From the NCBI GenBank assembly GCA_963728985.1, contig CAVSME010000005.1, forward strand, positions 434,001 through 498,000: a stretch of 64,000 nt of DNA, written 5' to 3'. The notes beneath the pieces are model-generated. The model had not been told where the DNA came from. It made no database searches and saw nothing but the letters and a program-made list of their open reading frames with translations. Source of the DNA: DASXAI01 sp963728985. GTDB taxonomy: Bacteria; Actinomycetota; Acidimicrobiia; Acidimicrobiales; Ilumatobacteraceae. Each line of letters begins with the position of its first letter. Positions within the stretch are counted from its first letter, which is position 1. Position numbers and translations under genes: made by a program. Positions 1 through 7,437 of the stretch are shown piece after piece.

Positions 1-278
1 CCCAGCAGCACGACCGCCGCGGCCCACGCCCACCGTTGCCCTCGGCGCACGCCGCGGGCCAGCTGGAGCAGGGCGATGCCGGTGACGGCAGTGAGGGCGG
101 TGGCCGTCTCGTGGAGGGCCAGCGGGTAGTTCGTGGTCAGCGCCAGGGCCTGCAGGCGCTGGCGGAACGGCGGCGTGAGGGCCGAGCCGAGGTTCACCAG
201 GGCGCCGACCAACAGCAAGCCGGCGCCGATGCGCCGGACGAGGACCGTCCGTTCCCGCCGCTCAGTTGTCCCGCGCAC
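1..278 (-). CDS. MprF/LysX-like membrane protein, N-terminal fragment
   Basis: The reverse strand is open from a GTG at 276-278 to the window edge, so only about 92 N-terminal residues are present. After a short basic head, the translation has a hydrophobic segment (GAGLLLVGALVNLGSAL), a polar stretch with TPPFRQRLQAL, a second hydrophobic segment (ALTAVTGIALLQLARG), a basic RRGQRWAW patch and the start of a third. The order of helices with LARGxRRxxRxAW is familiar from the membrane domain of lysyl-phosphatidylglycerol synthase/flippase proteins (MprF, LysX), which modify membrane lipids. The catalytic domain lies outside the window, so the family call is an inference from this short segment; another multipass membrane protein remains possible. 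It is divergent from the HerA operon. Confidence 0.5.
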   Translation of the reverse strand, partial: MRGTTERRERTVLVRRIGAGLLLVGALVNLGSALTPPFRQRLQALALTTNYPLALHETATALTAVTGIALLQLARGVRRGQRWAWAAAVVLL

Positions 279-341
279 TGGAGCCGACCGTAGTCCTCGC
301 CGGCCGCGCTCGCTGGGCGCCTCGCCGCGCACTGTGCAATC

Positions 342-414
342 GGCGCCGCAGTGCGGCGCCGGGCGAGCGCCCGCAGCATTGTCCGAGCGCAGCGAGTCAG
401 ACGCGGAGCCGAGG
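342..414 (+). repeat. Intergenic repeat family, copy A (diverged)
   Basis: This copy carries the family words in order: a GGCGCCGCAGTGCGGCGCC hairpin, a GC-rich spacer with CCGCAGCATTGTCCGAG, then CGAGCGCAGCGAGTC and a degenerate tail. The same order recurs at 10076, 18980, 22983-23340 and 38412. It is the only copy lying between two divergent genes, upstream of the HerA start; the other copies are at gene 3' ends. Confidence 0.7.
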
Positions 415-452
415 CAAGTCACGCCATCGCCAACCTTCGCGCACCCCCTCGA

Positions 453-458
453 TATCGT
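453..458 (+). promoter_or_regulatory. Probable -10 element of a leaderless herA-operon transcript
   Basis: TATCGT lies 8 nt before the ATG at 467 and no Shine-Dalgarno sequence precedes that ATG. Similar TAnnnT hexamers precede eight other start codons in this window at 6-9 nt, as expected for leaderless actinobacterial mRNAs. No clear -35 box is visible. Confidence 0.45.
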
Positions 459-466
459 CGCCCGCG

Positions 467-2155
467 ATGGAACAGCTCCCCGTCGGCCGGGTCCTCGGTA
501 GTGAGGACGCCACCCCGATGGTGTTCCGCGTCGGTGTGGCGCCAGGGCAGTGGCTCCAGCTCGACGACGTCGTCGTCACCGACCGGTCGATGCCCGATGG
601 CCAGGTCGTTCGCCTGTCCGGCCTGGTCACCGAGATCCGCGCCGTGCACGAGGGCGCTCGGTTCGGTTCGGACGTCTTCCTGATCGCCGACGGCCTCCTG
701 CCGGCGCAGACGTTCGAGGCGGCCGAGGTCATGACGACCCGCATCGAGCCCGAGACGTATGTGCCGCCGCTGCCGGGCACGCCGGTGCGCCGGGCCACGG
801 GGGCCGAGCGCGACACCGCCCTCTACTTCGACCGGATGGCGGCCAAGCTGCCGATCGGGCTGGGGCGGGACGGCGCGCCGCTGTTCGCCAACCTCGAGTT
901 CCTCGACGGCACGCGCGGCGCCCACGTCAACATCTCGGGCATCTCCGGCGTGGCCACGAAGACGAGCTACGCCACGTTCCTCCTGTACAGCCTGTTCCGC
1001 TCGGGCGTGCTCGGCCCCGAGGCGGCCAACACCAAGGCGCTCGTCTTCAACGTGAAGGGTGAGGATCTGCTCTTCCTCGACCAGCCCAACACCCGCCTGA
1101 CCGACGACGACCGCCAGCGCTACCAGCGGCTGGGCCTCCCGGCCGAGCCGTTCGCCAGCGTGAACGTCTACGCCCCGCCCCGGCGCCAGGACCCCAACGC
1201 CGGGCCGGATGTCTCGAGCCGCCGGGGCGGCGTGCACGCCTTCTACTGGACGCTCGACGAGTTCTGCGCCGAGCAACTGCTGCCGTTCGTGTTCGCCGAC
1301 GCCGAGGACGAGCGCCAGCAGTACACGATGGTCGTGCACCACGTCACGGCCAAGCTCGCCCGCGACGGCAAGTCGGTGGGCGACGACGGGCAGTGGGCCA
1401 TCGACGGTACGACGCTGCGGACCTACGAGGACCTCGTCGACCTCGTGGTCGACCGGGTGACCGACGAGGAGACGGCGCTCGAATGGGCGGGCCGAGCGGT
1501 AGGGATGGGCACCATCAACGCCTTCGTGCGCCGGTTGCTGTCCTCGCGGGCGCGGCTGGCCCCGCTCGTGCGGGCCGACATCGCCCGGCGCCCGACCCAT
1601 CGCATCAGCACCTCCGACGCGCAGGTGACGGTGGTCGATCTCCACAACCTGCACGACCGGGCCCAGCGCTTCGTCGTCGGCGTCACCCTGCAGAAGGCGT
1701 TCGAGGAGAAGGAGCAGCGGGGCTCGCCTCGGCCGCTCACCTTCGTGGTGCTCGACGAGCTGAACAAGTACGCGCCGCGGGAGGGCAGCTCGCCCATCAA
1801 GGAGATCCTGCTCGACGTGGCCGAGCGGGGCCGCAGCCTCGGCATGATCCTGGTCGGGGCCCAGCAGACGGCCAGCGAGGTCGAGCGGCGGGTCATCGCC
1901 AACTCGGCGCTGCGCGTCGCGGGGCGCCTCGACGCCGCTGAGGCGGCTCGTCCCGAGTACGGCTTCCTCCCCGAGGCCCACCGCCGCCGGGCCACCATCG
2001 CCAAGCCGGGCACGATGTTCGTCAGCCAGCCCGAGATCCCGGTGCCGCTGGTGACCGAGTTCCCGTTCCCGGCGTGGGCCACCCGGCCGTCGGAGACCGC
2101 GTCGGCGGTCGGCCACCTCGGGCCGGCGACTGATGACGAGTTCGACGGGTTGTAG
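467..2155 (+). CDS. HerA-like ATPase/helicase of the end-resection operon
   Basis: A 562-residue P-loop ATPase of the HerA/FtsK type, expected to form a hexameric ring that pumps DNA to a partner nuclease. The frame is open upstream to 266, but the upstream part runs through a repeat copy, and the ATG at 467 gives a sensible N-terminus with a -10-like hexamer 8 nt before it. The N-terminal ~100 residues resemble a HAS-barrel. The nucleotide-binding loop is atypical, GISGVATKTS at about residue 157, with Thr where the Gly before Lys is expected. Walker B is VVLDELNKYAP at about residue 428, followed by a sensor-like GAQQTASE. It is followed after 3 bp by sbcD and then rad50 and a NurA-like gene, which is the archaeal HerA-NurA-Mre11-Rad50 set. 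The family is confident; the biochemical role is inferred from context. Confidence 0.85.
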   Translation: MEQLPVGRVLGSEDATPMVFRVGVAPGQWLQLDDVVVTDRSMPDGQVVRLSGLVTEIRAVHEGARFGSDVFLIADGLLPAQTFEAAEVMTTRIEPETYVPPLPGTPVRRATGAERDTALYFDRMAAKLPIGLGRDGAPLFANLEFLDGTRGAHVNISGISGVATKTSYATFLLYSLFRSGVLGPEAANTKALVFNVKGEDLLFLDQPNTRLTDDDRQRYQRLGLPAEPFASVNVYAPPRRQDPNAGPDVSSRRGGVHAFYWTLDEFCAEQLLPFVFADAEDERQQYTMVVHHVTAKLARDGKSVGDDGQWAIDGTTLRTYEDLVDLVVDRVTDEETALEWAGRAVGMGTINAFVRRLLSSRARLAPLVRADIARRPTHRISTSDAQVTVVDLHNLHDRAQRFVVGVTLQKAFEEKEQRGSPRPLTFVVLDELNKYAPREGSSPIKEILLDVAERGRSLGMILVGAQQTASEVERRVIANSALRVAGRLDAAEAARPEYGFLPEAHRRRATIAKPGTMFVSQPEIPVPLVTEFPFPAWATRPSETASAVGHLGPATDDEFDGL

Positions 2156-2158
2156 TCC

Positions 2159-3316
2159 ATGCGCCTCCTCCACACCGCCGACTGGCACCTGGGCAAGGTG
2201 CTGAAGGGCGTCGATCGCCTGCCCGAGCAACGCGCCGTCATGGCCGAGATCGTCGCCCTCGCTACCACTGAGGCCGTCGATCTCGTCGTGGTGGCGGGCG
2301 ACGTGTTCGAGTCGGGGGCACCGCCGCCCGACGCGCAGCAGCTCGCCTTCGAGACGTTGCTGGCGCTGCGGGCCACCGGTGCCGACGTCGTGGTGATCGC
2401 CGGCAACCACGACAACGCCGACGCCTTCGAGGCGGTGCGGCCGGTGTTCGCCGCCGCCGGCCTCCATGTGCTCGGCCGGGCCTGCCCGCCCGAAGCGGGC
2501 GGGGTGCTCGTCCTTGCCGCTACCCGCACCGGCGAGCCGGTGCGGTTGGCGCTCCTGCCGTTCACCTCGCAGCGCGGCATCGTGCGGGCCGCCGATCTGT
2601 TCGGGGCCACCGCCGCCGACGCCAACGACCGCTACGTCGAACGGATGGACAAGGTGATCACCCGCCTGACCGCCGGGTTCGGCGCCGACGCCGTGAACGT
2701 GCTCATCGCCCACGGCACCGTCACCGGTGCGCGCTTCGGCGGCGGTGAGCGCGAGGCGCAGAGCATCTTCGACTACCACGTCCCGGCCACGATCTTCCCC
2801 GCCAGCACGTCGTACGTCGCACTGGGCCATCTCCATCGCACGCAGGAGGTGCCGGCGCGATGCCCGGCCTGGTACGCCGGCTCGCCCATCGCCGTCGACT
2901 TCGGGGAGGAGGCGGCGGCGCCGTCGGTGCTCGTGGTCGACGCCGCGCCGGGGGCGCCGGCGCGGGTGCGGCGGGTCGAGCTCACATCGCCGCGGCGGCT
3001 GCGCACCGTCACCGGCACCGTGGCCGAACTGGCCGAGGCGGCGGCCGGCGTGGGCGACGCCCTCTTGCGGGTCGTGGTGACCGAACCGACCCGGGCCGGG
3101 CTCGGTGACGAGGTGCGGGCGCTGCTGCCCAACGCCATCGACGTCCAGGTGGCCGCCCCCACCACGCCGGCCGGCGAGCGCCGCCCGACCCGCGCCGGGC
3201 GGTCCACCACGGAGCTGTTCCACCAGTACCTGGCCGAGCGCCAGGTCGACGATCCGGCCGTCGAGGCGCTCTTCGCCGAGCTGCTCGACGCCGCCTCGGC
3301 CGCGGGTGGCGACTGA
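2159..3316 (+). CDS. sbcD: Exonuclease SbcCD subunit D (Mre11-like nuclease)
   Basis: A 385-residue calcineurin-like metallophosphoesterase. All the Mre11/SbcD phosphoesterase motifs are present: DWHLG near residue 8, GDVFE near 49, GNHDN near 82, HGT near 184 and GHLHR near 222. These bind two Mn ions for DNA end cleavage. The C-terminal ~120 residues form the capping/Rad50-binding region and are less conserved. The start is 3 bp after the HerA stop. The stop overlaps the next ATG as TGATG at 3314-3318, indicating translational coupling with SbcC, its obligate partner in processing double-strand ends and hairpins. Confidence 0.93.
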   Translation: MRLLHTADWHLGKVLKGVDRLPEQRAVMAEIVALATTEAVDLVVVAGDVFESGAPPPDAQQLAFETLLALRATGADVVVIAGNHDNADAFEAVRPVFAAAGLHVLGRACPPEAGGVLVLAATRTGEPVRLALLPFTSQRGIVRAADLFGATAADANDRYVERMDKVITRLTAGFGADAVNVLIAHGTVTGARFGGGEREAQSIFDYHVPATIFPASTSYVALGHLHRTQEVPARCPAWYAGSPIAVDFGEEAAAPSVLVVDAAPGAPARVRRVELTSPRRLRTVTGTVAELAEAAAGVGDALLRVVVTEPTRAGLGDEVRALLPNAIDVQVAAPTTPAGERRPTRAGRSTTELFHQYLAERQVDDPAVEALFAELLDAASAAGGD

Positions 3317-5712
3317 TGCGACCGGTGCTGCTGCGCATGCGGGGCTTCGGCGCCTTCCGTGACGAGACCGTCGTCGACTTCGCCGACACCGACGTCTTCG
3401 CCCTCGTCGGTCCCACCGGCTCGGGCAAGTCCACGGTGATCGACGCCATCTGCTTCGCCCTCTACGGCAGCGTGCCGCGGCACGGGGAGAAGGCGGTCGG
3501 GGTGGTGGTGTCGGTGGGCGCCAACGAGGCGGCCGTCGAGCTCACCTTCGAGCGGGCGGGGCAGCGCTACGTCGTGGCCCGGGTGGTCCGCCGGGCCGGG
3601 CGCGACGGCCGGGCCACCACGAAGGAGGCGCGCCTGGAGCGCCACGACACCGACGGGACGGTGGTGACGCTGGCCGGCGCCGCGCGCGAGCTGGCGCCCG
3701 CCGTCGAGGAGCTGCTCGGGCTCGGGTTCGATCACTTCACCCGCTGCGTGGTGCTGCCGCAGGGCGAGTTCGCCCGCTTCCTGCACGACAAGCCGGCCGA
3801 CCGCCAGGCGCTGCTCGAGCAGTTGCTCGGGCTCGGTCTCTACGACCTGCTCGTCAAGCAGGCCAACCAGCGGGCGGCCGAGGCCCAGGCGGCGGCGGGC
3901 CTGGCCGAACGGGCCATGCACGACCTGCCGCCCGCCGACGACGACACCCGGGCCGAGGCCGGGCAACGGCTTGCCGCGCTGGAGGTGCTGGCCGCCGACG
4001 TGGGGGCCGCCCAGGCCGACCTCGATCGCCTCCAGGCCGAGGGGGCGGCGGCCGCCGACGAGGCGCGAGCGGCAACGGTGCTGGCCGACGCCCTCGACGC
4101 CATCGCCGTGCCGGCCGCGGTGGCCGAGTTGGGGGAGCGGCTGGCCGAGGCCCGCCCGGAACTGAGCCGGGCGGAGAGCGTGCACGCCGCCGCCCTGGCA
4201 GCGCGCGATCAGGCGGAGGCGGCCCTGGCCACGTTCCCGGCGCTGGCCACGCTGGAGGCGGCGGCGCAGGCCCACCTCAGCATCGGAACGGGCAACACGG
4301 TGCGGGAGGAGCGGGCGGCACAGGCCGAGGCGGCCGAGCGCGGCCGCAAGGAGGCGGCGGTGGCGGCTGAGGCCGCCGAGCGGGCCGAGGCCGACGCCCG
4401 CCAGGCCCTCGACGTCGTGCGGGCCGCCCACACCGCCCACGACCTCGCCCGCCACCTGGTGGCCGGCGAGGCCTGCCCGGTGTGCCAGCAGGTCGTGGCC
4501 ACGGTGCCCCGCCGCACCCGCACGCCGGCGGTGAAGGCGGCCGAGGACGGCGTCACCGCCGCCGAGCGGGCCAAGCGGACCGCCGTCAAGGCGGCGACGG
4601 CGGCGGCTGATGCGGCCCACCGGGCCGAGGCCGAGCTCGGCCGGGTCGACGCCAAGCTGCAGACCCTCCTCGACCAGGTGGCCGCCCATCCCGACCCCGA
4701 GGCCCTCGTCGCCCTGCTCGCCGCCGCCAGCCAGGCCGCCACCGACGTGGCCGAGGCCCGCCAGGCGGCCGACCTCGCGGGTCAGGCCGTGGCCGCCGGG
4801 CGCGATGCCACCGCCAGACTCGAGGACGGGCTGCGCCGGGCGGCGGCCGCCTTCCACGCCCAGCGCGACTCGGTCGCCGCCGCCGGCCCGCCGGCGCCCG
4901 CCGATGACGTGGCCGTGGCCTGGCCGTCGCTGGCGGCCTGGGCCGGTGAGCAGCACCCCGTCGTCCGCGCTCGGGCCGCCGAGGCGGCGCGGGCGGCCGA
5001 GGAGGCCGGTGCGGCCCATCGCCGCCTCGCCGGCACCCTCACCACCCGGGCCGAGGCGCTCGGCCTCCTGGCCACCGGCCCGCTCGCCGTCGTCGTCGCC
5101 CGGGCCGAGGAGCAGGCCCGCCACCGGGTCGAGGCCATCGAGGCCGCTCGGGCGGCGCAGGCCCGGCTCGCCGCCGAGGTCGAGCAGCATCGGCGCCGGC
5201 ACGCCGTGGCCCACGAACTGGCCCGGCACCTGGGCTCCGCCGGCTTCCCCCGCTGGCTCGTCAGCGAGGCCCTCGACCTGCTCGTGGCCGATGCGTCGGT
5301 GCTGCTGCGGCAGCTCTCGGGCGGGCAGTACTCGCTGGAGGCGGTCGACGGCGGCAGCGACCTCGCCGTCATCGACCACGCCAACGCCGACGAACGGCGG
5401 TCCGTGCGCAGCCTGTCAGGGGGCGAGACCTTCCAGGCGTCGCTGGCCTTCGCTCTGGCCCTGTCCGATCACCTGGCGGCGCTCACGGCGGCCACGGCGG
5501 CTCGGCTGGACGCCATCTTCCTCGACGAGGGGTTCGGCACGCTCGACGCCGACAGCCTGGACACGGTGGCCGCCACCATCGAAGCCCTCGCCGGCCGGGG
5601 GCGCATGGTGGGCATCGTCACCCACGTGCGGGAGCTGGCCGAGCGGGTGCCGGTGCGCTACGCCGTGCGCAAGGGACCGCGCACGGCCACGGTGGAACGG
5701 GTGGTGGCGTGA
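3316..5712 (+). CDS. sbcC: SMC-family ATPase SbcC/Rad50
   Basis: A 798-residue Rad50/SbcC protein that, with SbcD, forms the ATP-driven complex gating nuclease access to DNA ends. Walker A is GPTGSGKST at about residue 33. Two Ala/Glu/Arg-rich coiled-coil arms flank a zinc hook CPVC at residues 387-390. The ABC signature LSGGETFQ is at about 700 and Walker B FLDEGFGTLD at about 735. The length is shorter than Escherichia coli SbcC (about 1050) and close to archaeal Rad50, implying short coiled-coil arms. It overlaps the upstream and downstream genes by one base each (TGATG), so HerA-SbcD-SbcC-NurA is almost certainly one transcript. The coiled-coil part is very rich in Ala and Glu, which explains the long shadow frames on the other strand. 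Confidence 0.95.
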   Translation: MRPVLLRMRGFGAFRDETVVDFADTDVFALVGPTGSGKSTVIDAICFALYGSVPRHGEKAVGVVVSVGANEAAVELTFERAGQRYVVARVVRRAGRDGRATTKEARLERHDTDGTVVTLAGAARELAPAVEELLGLGFDHFTRCVVLPQGEFARFLHDKPADRQALLEQLLGLGLYDLLVKQANQRAAEAQAAAGLAERAMHDLPPADDDTRAEAGQRLAALEVLAADVGAAQADLDRLQAEGAAAADEARAATVLADALDAIAVPAAVAELGERLAEARPELSRAESVHAAALAARDQAEAALATFPALATLEAAAQAHLSIGTGNTVREERAAQAEAAERGRKEAAVAAEAAERAEADARQALDVVRAAHTAHDLARHLVAGEACPVCQQVVATVPRRTRTPAVKAAEDGVTAAERAKRTAVKAATAAADAAHRAEAELGRVDAKLQTLLDQVAAHPDPEALVALLAAASQAATDVAEARQAADLAGQAVAAGRDATARLEDGLRRAAAAFHAQRDSVAAAGPPAPADDVAVAWPSLAAWAGEQHPVVRARAAEAARAAEEAGAAHRRLAGTLTTRAEALGLLATGPLAVVVARAEEQARHRVEAIEAARAAQARLAAEVEQHRRRHAVAHELARHLGSAGFPRWLVSEALDLLVADASVLLRQLSGGQYSLEAVDGGSDLAVIDHANADERRSVRSLSGGETFQASLAFALALSDHLAALTAATAARLDAIFLDEGFGTLDADSLDTVAATIEALAGRGRMVGIVTHVRELAERVPVRYAVRKGPRTATVERVVA

Positions 5713-6650
5713 TGCGGCTCGTGGTGGAGGCGTGGGATCCGTCGTACGGGAGCCCGGTCGAGGGTGAGGCGATGGCGGAGTCGAGCGTCGAGGTGAACCT
5801 GGCCGTCGAGGTGGACCCGGCGGCGTGGGCGCCGCGCCGGCCCGACGCCGGCGTCGTGGTGCCCGAGGTGGTGGTCTTCGTCGACGGTGTGCGCCGGGTG
5901 GACGCCCGGGTCTGGGTGCGGGCCGACGACGACCCGACGGGCACCGGGGCCGAGCCCGGCTTGTGCGCGTCGTGGGCCGCCGGTGCCGTTCGCTGCGAGC
6001 CGGGCGGGGCCCGGCTCGGTGCCGTGGTGCTCGGCCGGGGGCTGTTCTCGGCCAGCCGCCACGCCGCCGAGCTGATGACCCCGCACGGCACCTACGCCCC
6101 GTGCATGGCCCGATCGAGTGGCCCCGAGGTGCTGTCGCTGGCGCTCCAGGAACGCATGGGCGCCGCCGAGCGGGCCGCCGCCGAGCGCGCCGCCGACGGT
6201 GCTGCCGCCCTGGTGGTGCTCGACGGACCGCTGCGGGGCCGCCAGCACTTGACCGGCGTCGTCGGCATGGTCAAGACCCACCACGTGGCCTACCTGAGCG
6301 GTGATGCCCTGGCCGTGCTGGCCGCCTTGGCGCCTGGCGAGCGCACGCCGGCGTTCACCGTGGGGACGTCGTGGACGCGCCACTCCTGGTACGTGCGCCT
6401 GCCTGGCCCGACGGGCGCCCCGCTGGCCGGCGTCGTGCGCTGCGAGTGTCCGGCCGACGTGGCGCCGGCCGCCCTCACGGCGCTGGCCGACAGCACGGCC
6501 GCCATCCTCCCCCGCTACGCCAGCGAGGCCCACAAGGACGCTCGGGCGCCGCAGAACCTCTATCCGATCGCCGGCCTGGAGCGCGAGCTGCGCCGCCGCC
6601 TCGGTGACCCGGCGCTCCTGCACCGGGCCCTACGCGTCGCCGCCGCCTAG
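5712..6650 (+). CDS. NurA-like DNA end-resection nuclease
   Basis: A 312-residue protein encoded directly after rad50 with a one-base TGATG overlap; an alternative GTG start lies at 5709. NurA nucleases are RNase H-like and partner with HerA for 5' strand resection. Visible features fit: a hydrophobic strand ending in an acidic residue, VVVFVDGVRR with D58, a second one, LVVLDGPLRG with D171, followed by a GMVKTHH segment, and a C-terminal RAPQNLYPIAGLERELR that resembles the NurA tail. Sequence similarity in this family is always low, so the assignment rests on these motifs plus the HerA-Mre11-Rad50 neighbourhood. Its 3' end overlaps the convergent pseudouridine synthase by 21 bp. Confidence 0.75.
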   Translation: MRLVVEAWDPSYGSPVEGEAMAESSVEVNLAVEVDPAAWAPRRPDAGVVVPEVVVFVDGVRRVDARVWVRADDDPTGTGAEPGLCASWAAGAVRCEPGGARLGAVVLGRGLFSASRHAAELMTPHGTYAPCMARSSGPEVLSLALQERMGAAERAAAERAADGAAALVVLDGPLRGRQHLTGVVGMVKTHHVAYLSGDALAVLAALAPGERTPAFTVGTSWTRHSWYVRLPGPTGAPLAGVVRCECPADVAPAALTALADSTAAILPRYASEAHKDARAPQNLYPIAGLERELRRRLGDPALLHRALRVAAA

Positions 6651-7412
6651 TCCATCGACCGCTGCGAGCGCGGTGGCCAGCCAGTGCTCGGGGGTCGCGC
6701 CGGCGAGCGGCGTCCAGAAGTCGGCTCCCGGCCGCGCCTCCACCACGACGCGCCCGCCGCCGGCCCACGTGGCGTCGAACGCCACCTGCCACGCGTGCAG
6801 GTACGTCCGGGGCGCGGGCGGGCCGGCGAAGAGCGGGTCGCCGACGATGGGGAGGCCGATCCACGCCAGGTGCACGCGGATCTGGTGGCGTCGCCCCGTG
6901 AGCGGCTGGGCCACGACGAGGGTGACGTCATCGGCCGCCCCGGCCCGCCCGAAGTCGGTGCGGGCGGGGTAGACCCGCTTGTCGGCGAACACGGCCGACG
7001 GCGTCACCGACCACCTGTGCGTGGCCGGGTCGACCTCGATGCTCGATCGGGGCGCGGCGACCCGCACCCGGTTCTTGCGCCCGACGGCGAGGGGCAGGTC
7101 GATCGATCCGCGCGCCGGGACGTCGACGCCGCGCACCACGGCCAGGTAGGCCTTCTCGATCGAGCGCCGGTGGAACTGGCGCGCCAGCGACGCGTGGCCC
7201 TCGGCCGTCTTGGCGAAGACGATGGCGCCGGACGTGACCTTGTCGATGCGGTGGGCCGGCGTCACGTCCTCGCCCGCCTCCCGCGCCAGATCGACCAGAT
7301 CGGCGGCGTGGCGCTCGCCGGTGACGGCGATGCCGGCTGGCTTGTCGAGCACGAGGACGGCGTCGTCCTCGTACAGCCGGTGGCCGTCGCGGAGCTCGAC
7401 CCAACTGGTCAT
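6630..7412 (-). CDS. RluA-family pseudouridine synthase
   Basis: A 260-residue enzyme that isomerises uridine to pseudouridine in rRNA or tRNA. The catalytic motif HRIDKVTSG (family HRLDxxTSG, catalytic Asp) is at about residue 78, and LTGRRHQIRVHL, the second conserved block, is at about 170. The N-terminal YEDDAVLVLDKPAGI strand is also typical. There is no S4 RNA-binding domain, so it belongs to the short RluA/RluC-like group; the target nucleotide cannot be told. A GTG at 7415 is an alternative start. It is divergent from the PatA-like gene with a 25-bp gap, so its promoter must overlap that of its neighbour. Confidence 0.88.
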   Translation of the reverse strand: MTSWVELRDGHRLYEDDAVLVLDKPAGIAVTGERHAADLVDLAREAGEDVTPAHRIDKVTSGAIVFAKTAEGHASLARQFHRRSIEKAYLAVVRGVDVPARGSIDLPLAVGRKNRVRVAAPRSSIEVDPATHRWSVTPSAVFADKRVYPARTDFGRAGAADDVTLVVAQPLTGRRHQIRVHLAWIGLPIVGDPLFAGPPAPRTYLHAWQVAFDATWAGGGRVVVEARPGADFWTPLAGATPEHWLATALAAVDGLGGGDA

Positions 7413-7425
7413 CACCGCAGTCTCT

Positions 7426-7431
7426 TATCGT
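7426..7431 (+). promoter_or_regulatory. Probable -10 element, leaderless PatA-like gene
   Basis: TATCGT ends 6 nt before the ATG at 7438, with no ribosome-binding site between them. The whole gap to the divergent pseudouridine synthase gene is only 25 bp. Confidence 0.45.
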
Positions 7432-7437
7432 GGCGCG

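Noticed and set aside
419..3223. A 934-codon open frame on the minus strand opposite herA/sbcD
   Set aside because: It has no recognisable domain, reads as His/Gly/Arg-rich low complexity and lies opposite two clearly conserved genes. Long antisense frames are expected at this GC content.
2773..5379. An 868-codon minus-strand frame opposite sbcC
   Set aside because: Shadow of the Ala/Glu-rich coiled-coil codons of Rad50; no family motif.
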